Assembly (NCBI GenBank): GCA_030268105.1
Contig: BSDZ01000112.1
Span: 763,501-827,500 of the forward strand
From: Volvox africanus
Lineage: Eukaryota > Chlorophyta > Chlorophyceae > Chlamydomonadales > Volvocaceae
Reading direction: 5' to 3'
DNA length: 64,000 bases
The notes under the pieces were generated by a model, which saw only the letters and a program-made list of their open reading frames with translations, was not told the DNA's origin and did not search any database. A program made the translations under genes and the position numbers. Below are positions 21,187 through 32,294 of the stretch, piece after piece; within the stretch, counting starts at the first letter, position 1; every line of letters starts with the position of its first letter.

Positions 21187-21632
21187 AAGGCACGAACTTC
21201 TACTGGTGAACAGGAATTTGCTAGAAGATCTGTAGACAGGTAACACAAGAGGAATTTTCGATTACTCGCGTACCGACAGAACTCCTGAGTAGCTTGAGAA
21301 GAAAAGCGACGTAATCCGTAAGGCCGTCTCTTATCTCAGTGGTCTTCTGGATCAAAGCTTTAATCTGATCTGGCTTTAAGTATTGTCCAGCCAACACAGC
21401 GTTTAATGTTGGCGTACGTTCACCTGCGGCTCACAATACAAGCTCGCAACGAGAATACAGCAACTAGTTACCAACAGATATCTAGGATTACAAACCGGAA
21501 GCGGCGGCATCCAAGACGGCGCGGCCAAGATCCTCAGCGAAGGTATCTAAAGGGCTGCGGCGCGTGTCGTCGTCGCTCGCCATCGCGGGAACCTACTTCC
21601 GATGAGGGACAATGAGACAGTCGTGAATTTAC

Positions 21633-21650
21633 CCGTCTCAATACCAAATT
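21633..21650 (-). other. Primer-binding site of element C
   Basis: On the minus strand, TTTGGTATTGAGACGGG directly follows the LTR end at 21651. It matches the PBS of element B (TTGGTATCGAGACAGG) with two changes, so both subfamilies appear to use the same tRNA primer. Confidence 0.75.
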
Positions 21651-22458
21651 TGTTGTATCCTTCCTTCTTCAATCATGCACTGAATCTGCACGTCTGAATG
21701 TTAGCTAGTGCGCACCGTGCTTACGAACAGCAAGGCGATTCAAATAAAGTGACAGTGGAAGACTCAAGATTAAGGAAAGATTCAACTTACAATAATCCTC
21801 GTTTACAGATCAGTAGATCGCCGTCAGACCCCGTGGGCAATGTTCATCACTCGGCTGCAGATGGGATGCTAGAATAGCTCAGGCCGAATATAAATGATTA
21901 TATCGTATGTATGCGTATCAGATAGATTTAAGTTCTCGAGTACTTAGTCCAAAGTAGCACAAGCCGACTTCGGTCTCTAGGCGGCCGTCCTCGCACCTAT
22001 CACATCGCGATACCGATGCGCAGTACAGGTCTCACTGGATTCCGATCTCAAGTGTGAGTACCTTGGTAACACTGCTCTAAATATCGTGTCATTCGTGATA
22101 TTATTGGATGCAACGCATGCAATATGCAAAGGTCCGAATATCGATATTCGGTTGCCGACCCAACCATCGCGATCATCGCCTTCTCGCATACGCGTATGGT
22201 TTATGACGTAAATAAGGTAATAATATTTAAAGCATTATTACGTGATATAATATGCCAATGGATAGATCGCGCATTAATTATCAGCCTCGAGTCAAACATG
22301 TTGACCGACAGCGCGATGTTGTGAATGACAATGTAATATGTCCGATTAGCTAGATATACTCGAGTATATCATGCTAATATGATTGCATTATGCTTCATGA
22401 TGTTTAGATACATTGCGGCCTATTTCGGTGCAACCGGTGATCGAACCGGCATACAACA
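21651..22458 (-). repeat. Inverted third LTR of the C/D composite
   Basis: 808 bp in minus orientation, lying between gag C (-) and gag D (+). Its right flank is GTCCT (22459-22463). It borders the PBS of C and, on the other side, the leader of gag D, so the two gag genes are head to head. It has the same palindromes as the outer LTRs. Confidence 0.92.
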
Positions 22459-22505
22459 GTCCTACCTTTATCTCTTTTTCCTTTTAAAAGTACTAATTGG
22501 AATAC

Positions 22506-23783
22506 ATGTCGTGTGATCAGTATCCACCAACTATGGAGGAGAGTGATCAGGCTAATATTAGTGTTCATTATGGAGAACCGGACACCACACTGAACGTTGA
22601 TAACTTATATAATCCCCAATCAGATGCTCCCCAGTCGAACTCCCCTTATCCAGCTCAGAATCCTCCTGGGGCGTCAGACCCTATGAGGCCCACCGAGGTG
22701 GAGCAGAACCCAGTGATGGTATCGCTACAGCAACTTATGGATGAAGGTGGGGTTCCTGGTTTCGTAGTCCCAACGCCTCAACTACATATTTGTCATGATG
22801 CCGAACCTAAGAATACCGCAAGTGCCACCCGTTCCTATGTTCGTGATGCTAAAAAGTATCTGAAATTGGTAAAGGGTGGTGATCGCGATGAAGTGAAGTG
22901 TCTTTTCATCGGAGCTACACTAAGCGGCGTCGCAAGAGAATGGTATGATCATTGGACCACTGTACAGGAGCACTTTACATTCAAAGAATTAATTAACGCG
23001 CTCCTTAATCATTTCACTCCCGGAAATCAGTTGCAAGTGGCTGCCACGTACAGAGAGTTACACGCAGGCACTTATCGAATGCGAACTAACGAGTCCGTGG
23101 AGGATTACCGGCTGCGTTTCGAAGCAGTAACAGCACCCATGATTGGATTCTCCGAGGGAGACTACATTTATTGGTTCCAACGCGGTCTCTCGCTTCAGTT
23201 AGCCCGAGCGAGTATTACGGACCTGACACGGGAAGGGACAAGATCATATACGCGATGGGTTCAGATCGTTCATGGCGTCGAAGCTCGCCTTGGAACGGGA
23301 CAGGAACGCCCGACACCATTAGCACCGTTATCAGTTGACACGACGCAAGATATATCTAATGAGACTGATCCAGCACCTGAGACTACTGGCATTCCACTAC
23401 CTCCAGCTCCGATGCGCCGGGGTGGCAACCCTCCATCTAGCCACGCTCATACTCCTGGTACCCAAGAACTAACTCCAAGGGATTCGCAGATAATTTGGAG
23501 TACACGGAAGAGGACGAGCGTGCTACAAAATACCGCCGAGTCACGCGGACCTGTATCAGAATCGAAGCGGTCAAGAACACAAAATCGATGGCTTTCCAAG
23601 TGGGGATGTACGCAAACGGAGTTTGGGCAGCGACGACAATTGGGAGTCTGCCTTCGGTGCGCATCAAATCACCTTACAAGGAACTGCCCGCTTTTACCCC
23701 CATTAGTTGTAGGACCACCTTCAACGGATGAGGCACCTGACACGATTTCCGTTGATATTGTTGGAGCACCCAATCCACGTTAA
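22506..23783 (+). CDS. gag of element D, divergent
   Basis: Open frame from ATG 22506 (MSCDQYPP) to TAA 23781-23783, about 425 residues. It is homologous to gag C in the capsid region (RSYVRDAKKYLKLV, CLFIGATLSGVAREWYDH, DYRLRFEAV, YWFQRGL) and has a knuckle CLRCASNHLTRNC with the same CX2CX3HX4C spacing. It is far more diverged from gag C than the two pol genes are from each other. Where C has its UAG, D continues for about 20 residues and ends in TAA, with no matching stem-loop. This suggests a mosaic element or a gag from another subfamily. Confidence 0.85.
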   Translation: MSCDQYPPTMEESDQANISVHYGEPDTTLNVDNLYNPQSDAPQSNSPYPAQNPPGASDPMRPTEVEQNPVMVSLQQLMDEGGVPGFVVPTPQLHICHDAEPKNTASATRSYVRDAKKYLKLVKGGDRDEVKCLFIGATLSGVAREWYDHWTTVQEHFTFKELINALLNHFTPGNQLQVAATYRELHAGTYRMRTNESVEDYRLRFEAVTAPMIGFSEGDYIYWFQRGLSLQLARASITDLTREGTRSYTRWVQIVHGVEARLGTGQERPTPLAPLSVDTTQDISNETDPAPETTGIPLPPAPMRRGGNPPSSHAHTPGTQELTPRDSQIIWSTRKRTSVLQNTAESRGPVSESKRSRTQNRWLSKWGCTQTEFGQRRQLGVCLRCASNHLTRNCPLLPPLVVGPPSTDEAPDTISVDIVGAPNPR

Positions 23784-24721
23784 CACGGAAATGTTAATTG
23801 GCATGGAGTACTAAATTACGTTCTGGCTGGGATAAATCTTGATTGAATCCGGCAATGTTGACATGAGAGGACTCTTCGCTACTTTGACTTAATATACTCA
23901 ATGATTAATATTTATGTGCCTCTAACGGATCCTTTTCTGCTGACTAGCATGGATCGTAGGTATGATGCGGATGTATGCCACGTTTGACTCTTTTAGATGG
24001 CAACAAAATCGATTTTGTTGACTGAAATTTTGGGACACCTAAGTATTACCGGTGTTACTGACGACCTTATCTCCAGTAAGTGATAAGCATGATGGGATTG
24101 ATCCCATAGTTGTCTAAGTGTTCAGGTTATCCTCGTTGATGAGGATAAGCATCCCATCGTGGGCAGGATCACCCTTAGTCGGCAAAGGACCCTCTGTGTG
24201 TTAGGGCCCAATGAGTGCAACAAGGTCTCTCGGAGACAGCACTACATGGACATTGGGTGCCACGACATAACGACAGTACCGCGCGCGCATCGATATGGAA
24301 TCCAGCACAATTGGCCATTGTGCAAAAGGGAACCTATCACTTAAGGTACCTTGTCTGTCGTACTAAGATGTCACACCAGAGGAGGGCGGAACTGTGCGGA
24401 GCCTGTGGTTAATTTTGTTAGCGGCGTTCGTCCGCCAAAACAAAGAACCCAAGCTTGAAGGATGTAAGAGTAGCTTATCAAGTGATAAGGGAAGGCATCC
24501 ATGAATTGCTTGCGAGGCCTTGGGTGCAATTGATTGTTACCACCGCGCAGTCTCTTGTGAAAGATCCTGAGGTCGCAGCCCCCCTATTGCCAAATTATAC
24601 TGATGCATATGTCATCCTGGGGCTCCCACCTATGTTACCTGCTGATTATATGATCCCCTTTGTGTTCGAGCACAACCCGTTTCACAACCTATATACAGGT
24701 TAGGCTGCCAAGATTGAGCGG
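23784..24721 (+). pseudogene. Decayed N-terminal pol of element D
   Basis: No long ORF, but patches match pol C in order. A protease-like patch near 24050-24085 (DDLISSK) lacks the [13 protein letters not shown] lies near 24150-24180, a region like the ARID segment near 24270-24300, and a region like VTTAQS and GLPPML near 24535-24640. Stops and indels are frequent. It contrasts with the well preserved pol downstream of 24722. Confidence 0.75.
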
Positions 24722-27490
24722 ATGAAGCGGCAAGCGGGGGATCTGCTCACAAAGGGTATGATTCGGCCCAGCACATCGCCATATTCTGCGCCGATATTGT
24801 TTGTCGGTAAGAAGGATGGGACGTTGCGCATGTGCATTGATTATAGGGGCTTGAATGCGACCACGATTAAAAATCCCTACCCTTTGCCGCGCGTCGATGA
24901 CCTGCTCGATAAGCTGAAGGGCTCAGCTTATTTTTCCTCGATTGACCTTCAACAAGGGTATAATCAGATACGCATTGCTGCCTCTGATATTCCGAAAACC
25001 GCTTTCCGGACCCCCTTTGGTCACTTCGAGTACACGGTCTTGTCGTTTGGACTTACTAATGCACCCGCCACATTTCAAGCAGTGATGGATCGCATGTTCA
25101 GACCGTATATCGACAGGCTCATCGTTTGTTACTTGGATGATATTTTAATATATTCCAAGACGTGCGAGGAGCACCTGAAGCATCTCGAGCTTGTGCTTGA
25201 GGTGATGAAGCGGGAGCAATTGTTTGCTAAACGCACCAAGTGTTTTTGGGCGCAGCCTCAGGTGGAGTATTTGGGCCACATTGTGTCGGCCACTGGAATA
25301 AGGATGGACCCTCGGAAAATAGCTGTGGTTCGTGAGTGGCCCGCACCGCAGAATCTCACAGAACTACGCCAGTTCTTGGGTTTGACCAACTACTTCCGTA
25401 AGTTTATCAATAAATACTCCATTATTGCGCCCCGCTTACGAATTTGACGAAGAAAGGAGGTTTCACTTCCCTCGAAGCCTGGACACCCGCGTGTCAGCGG
25501 GCATTCGAAGAGCTCAAGCGAATTGTCGCCGACGACGTTACCCTCTCTTTCCCTGATTACTCGTTGCCATTCCGTGTTGAAGTTGTATCGGATGCTTCTT
25601 TGAATGGAAGTGGCGCTGTATTGTTGCAGGAAGGACGACCAATCGCCTTCACGAGTAAGAAGTTCTCGGGTGCGGAGGCCCGATATACAACCGGAGAGCA
25701 AGAGCTGTTGGCAGCTCTACATGCTTTGAAGGAGTGGCGCTGTTACCTCGAAGGTCGCCCTTTTACGCTGAAGACTGACCACAAACCACTGACATTCTTG
25801 CAGAGTGTCCCCACGCTTAATCGACGACAAGCCCGGTGGATGGAATATCTATCTCATTTCGACTGTACTTGGGAATATATCGCCGGCAGAATTAATATTG
25901 CTGACGCCCTCAGTCGACATCCATCATTACATGCTGCGATTTTGGCAGCACCGGTTACTCGTTCACGCAGTCAGGAGGTGCTGATAGCAGCGGATCTCGT
26001 GCAAAGACTCAAGATGGCATATCAGACCAATCCATGGTTTGCTTCTCCAAGTAATGTGGAGCATCTGCACAAGCGCAACGATTTGTGGCTATGGAAAGAT
26101 GGTTCAACCACACAAATCGTCATGCCGAACGATGACGCTTTACGCTACGATATTCTTGCGCGGTTCCACGAGGATCTGTTAGCAGGACATCCTGGAAGTA
26201 CACGTCTGGCAGAGCTCGTACGACGCTCATTCTGGTGGCCGCGTGTGGTGAAGGATGCGGAAAACTTCGTGCAAAGATGCAGTTTATGTCAGCGCAATAA
26301 AGCACTATCCGGTAAGGGCCAGGGTTTGTTACAACCTTTACCTATACCAGATGCCCCTTGGGAAAGTGTTTCTATGGACTTTGTAGTCGCGCTGCCCAAA
26401 ACTGAGGGGGGATACGACTTGGTGTTCGTTATGGTCGATCGCTTGACCAAGATGGTTCACTTAGCCCCCTGCACCTCGTCTTGCACTGCTGAGCAAACAG
26501 CACGATTATTTTTCGATAACGTGGTCCGATTGCACGGCATTCCTAAAAATGTGATATCCAATCGCGGCGGTCAATTCACGTCTAAGTTTTGGGAAGCGCT
26601 ATGTCAAGTCGTCGGTATGCGCGTTCATTTGAGCACAGCATATCATCCACAATCCGATGGGCAAACTGAACGCACAAATCGCACACTGGGCGACATGTTG
26701 AGGAATTTTGCCGGACGCACACCCTCTGTTTGGGATACATTTCTGACTTCGGCAGAATTCACGCTTAACAACGCTGTTAACCGCTCTACAGGTCAAAGCC
26801 CTTTCTTTCTGAATTATGGATTCCATCCTGCGCTACCTGTGTGGCGAGAGTTGGAGATAAATATCCCAGCGGCTAAAACCTTTGCCAAGTCGTTCCTATC
26901 CCACATGACAGACGCGAAGGCATGCTTGGACGCGGCACAACAACAACGGACGACGGACTATTATAATAAATCCAAACAAGACGTAACATTTTTGGTGGGA
27001 CAAATGGTATTATTGAGCACTAAAAACTTGCGTTTGCTCGCCGACGGTTCCCGTAAATTGTTACCTTGCTGGATTGGTCCATATTCCGTTGTTCGCATGG
27101 TAGGAAATGTAGCTGTGGAGCTATCCCTACCTTCTGACATAAATATCCATCCCACATTTCATATCTCCCTCATCCGTCCTTATCGTGGCACGGAGCCCGT
27201 TACAAACAACACCGATGCCCCTGCAGTAATAGATCCCGGTCCCGAGACCTGGATCACAGGCAAGCAAAAAGTGTATGATGTGGAGCGGATACTGGATTAT
27301 CGGGTTCACCGCATAGGTCGAAAACGACGAAAGCGGAAAGTGCACGAATATCTGGTCAAGTGGACTGGTTGTTCTAGCGAGCATAATTCGTGGGAGCCGA
27401 TGCGTAACTTCTCACTGGAAATGAAGCCCCTGTTGGAAGAAGACCCAATGATCTTTGCAGTCGATGCTGTCCGATGCAGCGAGGACGCTG
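24722..27490 (+). pseudogene. pol of element D: RT, RNase H, integrase, chromodomain; one frameshift
   Basis: Two frames, 24722-25447 and 25444-27549, overlap at a single-base deletion near 25428 (GCGCCCC here, GCGGCCCC in element C). Part one holds the reverse transcriptase with YLDD. Part two holds RNase H (VSDAS, LKTDHK), the integrase HHCC module and D,D,E core, and the chromodomain (YLVKWTGC, NSWEP) near 27260-27420. In the integrase the second catalytic motif reads ISNRGG instead of ISDRGG, so the catalytic aspartate is lost. The frame runs on through the polypurine tract (27495-27510) into the 3' LTR instead of stopping as in B. Confidence 0.9.
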
Positions 27491-27510
27491 CATACGGGAG
27501 GGGGGATAGT

Positions 27511-28310
27511 TGTTGTATGCCGGTTCGATCACTGGTTGCACCGAAATAGGCCGCAATGTATCTAAACATCATGAAGCATAATGCAATCATATTAGCATGA
27601 TATACTCGAGTATATCTAGCTAATCGGACATATTACATTGTCATTCACGACATCGCGCTGTCGGTCAACATGTTTGACTCGAGGCTGATAATTAATGTGC
27701 GATCTATCCATTGGCATATTATATCACGTAATAATACTTTAAATATTATTACCTTATTTACGTCATAAACCATACACGTATGTGAGAAGGCGACGATCGC
27801 GATGGTTGGGTCGGCAACCGAATATCGATATTCGGACCTTTGCATATTGCATGCGTTGCATCCAATAATATCACGGATGACACGATATTTAGAGCAGTGT
27901 TACCAAGGTACTCACACTTGAGATCGAATCCAGTGAGACCTGTACTGCGCATCGGTATCGCGACGTGATAGGTGCGAGGATGGCTGCCTAGAGACCGAAG
28001 TCTTTGGACTAAGTACTGGAGTACTTAAATCTATCTGATATGCATACATACGATATAATCATTTATATTCGACCTGAGCTATTCTAGCATTCCATCTGCA
28101 GCCGAGTGATGAACATTGCCCACAGGGTCTGACGGCGATCTACTGATTTGTAAACGAGGATTATTGTAAGTTGAATCTTTCCTTAATCTTGAGTCTTCTG
28201 CTGTCACTTTACTCGCATTGGATCACCTTGCTGTTCGTAAGCACGGTGCGCAATAGCTAACATTCAGACATGCAGATTCAGTGCATGGTTGAAGAAGGAA
28301 GGATACAACA
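27511..28310 (+). repeat. Right outer LTR of the C/D composite
   Basis: 800 bp, TGTTGTATGCCGG to GGATACAACA, followed by TTTAG (28311-28315), matching the left target duplication. It is preceded by the polypurine tract GGGAGGGGGGATAGT. It differs from the left LTR by a 13-nt gap near 28001 and several substitutions, so it is older than element B. Confidence 0.92.
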
Positions 28311-30507
28311 TTTAGCACGTGATGTTCAATCAGGAATGGAGTTCAACATTATTAAATCCACTATACATGATAAGGAAATGGTAACTTGCAGCAGTTTGTG
28401 AGTCTTTCCAATTCTTACATTGAAAGAGCCACCTTCCTGGAGACGGCGGTGTGCATAGCGCTCAAAGAAGATACCAGCAGTAGCTGCCAATGCCGGTGTA
28501 CCCATTGACTGTGCAGACCGGGAAGGGGTAGGGAATGTTCCGGTAGCTGGGGTGTTATTAATATCTGAAAGAACACCTGGGATGTAATTTATTCATCTCG
28601 ATGTTGTCAGGACAAGCAAAACTCCGGTTGCATGAGCCATGCTTGTTCATTTATAAGATCAACCGCATGCAACCCCAGTCATGCAACCAGGCAATGTAAC
28701 ATTGAAAATGTCAATGATCACTTACAATCGCCAATGTTCATGTAAGTATCCCAGAGGCAACTCATCACTCACCAGGTGTACCAGGTTTTGCAACTGCCTG
28801 ATGTGGTCCTTTCCCGCCTTCCGCTCCATCTCCTCCATCTGGTTAGGTCCATGATGAAACGAACATCAGGGAGACACGGAAGGCGGTGATAGCCCCTCGA
28901 GTGGTGCGGGCATACAGGGGAACCTATGACACCTCTCACTTCCCCAACCCCTTCACACACACACACACCAGGCCACGGCCGGCATACTACTGCTACTTTC
29001 ACTACGAATTATTATTCCAGAATGGATCAGTGCCACTCAGTACACGCATTCAAATAAGTTGCACTTAAGCGTCAACCCTAATACCCCTGAGAGCAAAGGC
29101 CAGGCAGTGAAAGCACTGACAAGCAGCTCAATTCATTGCAGGGTTCTTGCATTCTATATGCTCCTGCAAGGAAGAATTCACCTTGTATTACTAAGGCCTA
29201 CTCATATCCACCATTTTTTTATTATGAATCACAACACGCACTTAGCAGCACTGACTGATCAACTAGTATCACAGCGGCATTTGTGATATCCCCACAGTGA
29301 AACACTTCCTACACATAACCTTTGCAGACAATACAGTGTAAGCATTAAGACCCAGGCCAATACTGCATGCACTAGGTAAGCACAATCCAGACAGTGTGAC
29401 TGAGCACCCATTACCGTACTACACAAACATGTGTAGTATGACACACATGAAACTACCTACCACGTAAGGTGACGCTGGCTTCATGACTTTCTGGTGATAG
29501 TGATCACCGACCACCTCCAAGTGAACCAAATTGTGGCTGGTCTGTGGCGCAGTGTCTGTCGCAAGGATGCAATCAATCACATCCTGCCACTTGCAACTTG
29601 TGAGTACATCTTCGAGCTTGTTTTGAGTGGCTTCATCCATCACCTGCAATAAAGGTGGCCAACACGTTGCCTGATACCCCAGGCCCCCATGCATGAACAC
29701 CATATGAACCTATGTGACAGTCTCATTATGCCATACATATACCTTCTCAAGGACATAACATGGAATGTTACCCCACTTCGACACCAGTTCCCGAACCTCT
29801 GCATCAGTAAGGTTTGGGTACAGCCGGCTTCTGCACAGGACAGCATGTTGTTGGGGGACATATAACTGTAAAGAGACTTGGAAGCACTGCATATGCATCA
29901 GAGTTTGCAATATGCTTGTTATATTCATCGTACTAAGCTACACCGCAAGTAAGAGGCAGCCTCTGTATCGAATTTGCGGCTTTTACACCTGCATTCCTCG
30001 ATCTCATCATCTGTCCAGATGGGCATGTAAAATGTGGTCGCGCCTGGAAGCTTCACAAAGTCATTGCATCGCCGCTCATCAGGGAACGCCAGCAGCACAG
30101 TGCTGGCAGGTCGCCAAACAGCAGTGGCCATGTCCACAATCCACCTGTGTGATTATAGTGAATCTTCTCATAACAGCCAGCCGTAAATATGTCAGTTCTT
30201 ATATAATAGACGTAAGTTTAGAACTAGACTGTGGTTGCAGCAGTTACATGTATGTATGTGGAAAAATGCTGGTCCCGAGCATAAAACCTCAGAATGAAGG
30301 ATATCATATAATACTGTGTGAAATCAGATTCTATTGTTTCTTTCACGTTTCACAAATTTCATGGGATACAAGTACACCATTCTTTGAAGTGCCATTGCCC
30401 TCTCATCCTAAACACTGCCAACAGCATAGGACTGGCTTAATGATGTGCATTCCACTCACCATTTTGGGATCATAAACCTCCTTAATGAAGTCCATTTCGC
30501 TGCCCAG

Positions 30508-30925
30508 TGTAGTATCCTGGGGTATCTACGGGCAGTGTCAAAGGATCCTGGACCTTAGATGGTCATCCTTCCGATCGGGCCTTTGTTGGCCGACACAACA
30601 GAGATACCACATTGGTATCGAGCAGGTTGTCCGGGTTCGAATACCCCCACCTACGGGATGGTGTGGGCGGTTCTGACTGAAAGATGGCTTGGGAAACCGT
30701 CACCAGGCCGTGAGGGATCGAATCGTCTGACTACAGACTAGGGTGAGGGCTGACCCTTAGACTGTAGGATGCGAGGACGCACCCTATCTGAGGGGGAAAA
30801 CTTGTAGTATCCTGGGGTATCTACGGGCAGTGTCAAAGGATCCTGGACCTCAGATGGTCATCCTTCCGATCGGGCCTTTGTTGGCCGACACAACAGTACC
30901 CACAGTACCCACAGAGATACCCACA
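30508..30925. mobile_element. TRIM element (terminal-repeat retrotransposon in miniature)
   Basis: 418 bp with direct terminal repeats 30508-30611 (104 bp) and 30803-30925 (123 bp). Both start TGTAGTATCCTGGGG and end ACA. The right one carries a tandem duplication of TACCCACAG. The internal part starts with a primer-binding site TTGGTATCGAGCAGG and ends with a polypurine tract GAGGGGGAAAA. It has no coding capacity. It is flanked by a perfect 5-bp target duplication CCCAG (30503-30507 and 30926-30930). It sits within the NTPase exon of the minus-strand gene, and removing it with one CCCAG copy restores that exon's frame. Confidence 0.88.
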
Positions 30926-31073
30926 CCCAGTTCAATCTTGATGTCCGTGCCGTTAGATGTGAACAAGTACTTCATGCTGTGGAAGTCAAGAAGAATTGTG
31001 TTGACGCCCTTCTCCTGAACCAGCCAGCCCATCAGGACTACAGCAAAGAACGACTTGCCAATTCCGGGTGTAC

Positions 31074-32294
31074 CTGGTGCCAGATTTACAAATAAATGAG
31101 AAGGTACTTCGTCTGTGAGAAATCAGCATCATGGCAAATACTGGAAACATACATGTTTCCTTGCTTTGATCGTTGTTATGGGTACAGATGAAGTAACCAA
31201 ATGGCCAAAAAGCCTAGGACCCTTTAACGCCACTTCAGAGCATGAAAACCTCAAAATCCGACCTTGACTCGGTTCTGAAAAATATTTATTTCATTTAATG
31301 GGTGGCTCTCTCACTGCCCCTGTCTCCACATGGAACATTCACTCCTAGCTGCTGCCCACCACATCCCTAAATAAGTAGGAATGGCTTCTGTGTGTGTAGC
31401 TGGTGAAACATCCTAATCGTGAAGAATTCATGGGCACACCTGCACATGCACAGGCTCCAGTTCTCAGACAGCCAGTAGTGGCATCATGATGATGATGGAT
31501 AGCACAAACACTCTAAAATGAAGGCACCTGCAATGTTCTGCCATACATCAGCTCGAGAGAGCGCTCACACATGGGACAGGCTGCTTGTGGGGGCAACCTG
31601 GATGCCCATCAATCAAGCGCAAGAACGTGTGGCGAACTGGTGAAGAAAGGAATGTGCTGAACTGGTGGAACTGGGCATTACTGACTAGCAAACTGAAACT
31701 AACCCTAGCATTTTGTCCTGGTGTCTTTGTGTTGAGGGATCAAAAGCTTTCTGGGGAAACGTCATAACTCCCACATGTAGATATATAAGTTCTCCAACTG
31801 GACTGGGGGAAGTAGTACGCTTGAATCATGCACAATTGCACCCTGTGTTACATCCAAACACATGCCGCTGGGAAATCTACTGGGCCCTCACTTTAGCCCG
31901 GTCCACTTATAACACCCTGTATCAAACAAGAAACTAGCTTGCCCACTTCCCGACCAATGTTCCTGCTAATTACCATGCATTTCTGAAGTCCCCGAATTGG
32001 TTATGGCTAGAAACCCGTAAATGCTTACTAAAAGACACCACTGAGTACCACATGACCTTGTCAACAAGCTACCCACATATGAGATCTGATAGGTTAGGAG
32101 GCCATATATACTAAGACAAAAGGTGCATGTGATCAGGTAGCAACATGCCTGAGCATGCATGGCTGGAGGCAGGGTGCCCCTAATCTTCCAACCCGATAAA
32201 TGTCTGATGTGTATACATACCAATCAGTAAGGTACCCTTGCGTGTGCGTGCTATAAAATTAGCCCTTGATGGATGGATTCAAGCATCCACATAC
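31074..32294 (-). other. Large intron of the NTPase gene
   Basis: 1.2 kb between the exon ending ..ITG with donor GTATGT (32294-32289) and the Walker A exon with acceptor GCACCAG (31080-31074). I see no further gene or repeat in it. Confidence 0.55.

Larger units (their letters stand above)
15475..28310 (+). mobile_element. Composite chromovirus insertion (elements C and D) in an intron
   Basis: A 12.8-kb block flanked by the perfect 5-bp target duplication TTTAG (15470-15474 and 28311-28315). Outer LTRs of the C/D family lie at 15475-16281 and 27511-28310, both in plus orientation. Inside are a minus-strand gag-pol fragment (C), an inverted third LTR (21651-22458) and a plus-strand gag-pol (D). 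The flank after the left LTR is AGGAC and the flank after the inverted LTR is GTCCT. These are reverse complements, as expected if a solo LTR with target duplication GTCCT recombined with the outer 5' LTR and inverted the 5.4 kb between them. No intact full pol remains, so the block is probably immobile. Confidence 0.85.

Noticed and set aside
21651..22458. Inverted LTR as a designed bidirectional promoter for two head-to-head gag genes
   Set aside because: The head-to-head order is more simply explained by solo-LTR insertion and inversion. Gag D lies upstream of the LTR start, where no promoter is expected.
30612..30660. T-arm-like GGGTTCGAATACC inside the TRIM, suggesting a tRNA gene or SINE
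   Set aside because: The surrounding sequence does not fold into a tRNA. The direct terminal repeats, PBS, polypurine tract and target duplication fit a TRIM better.
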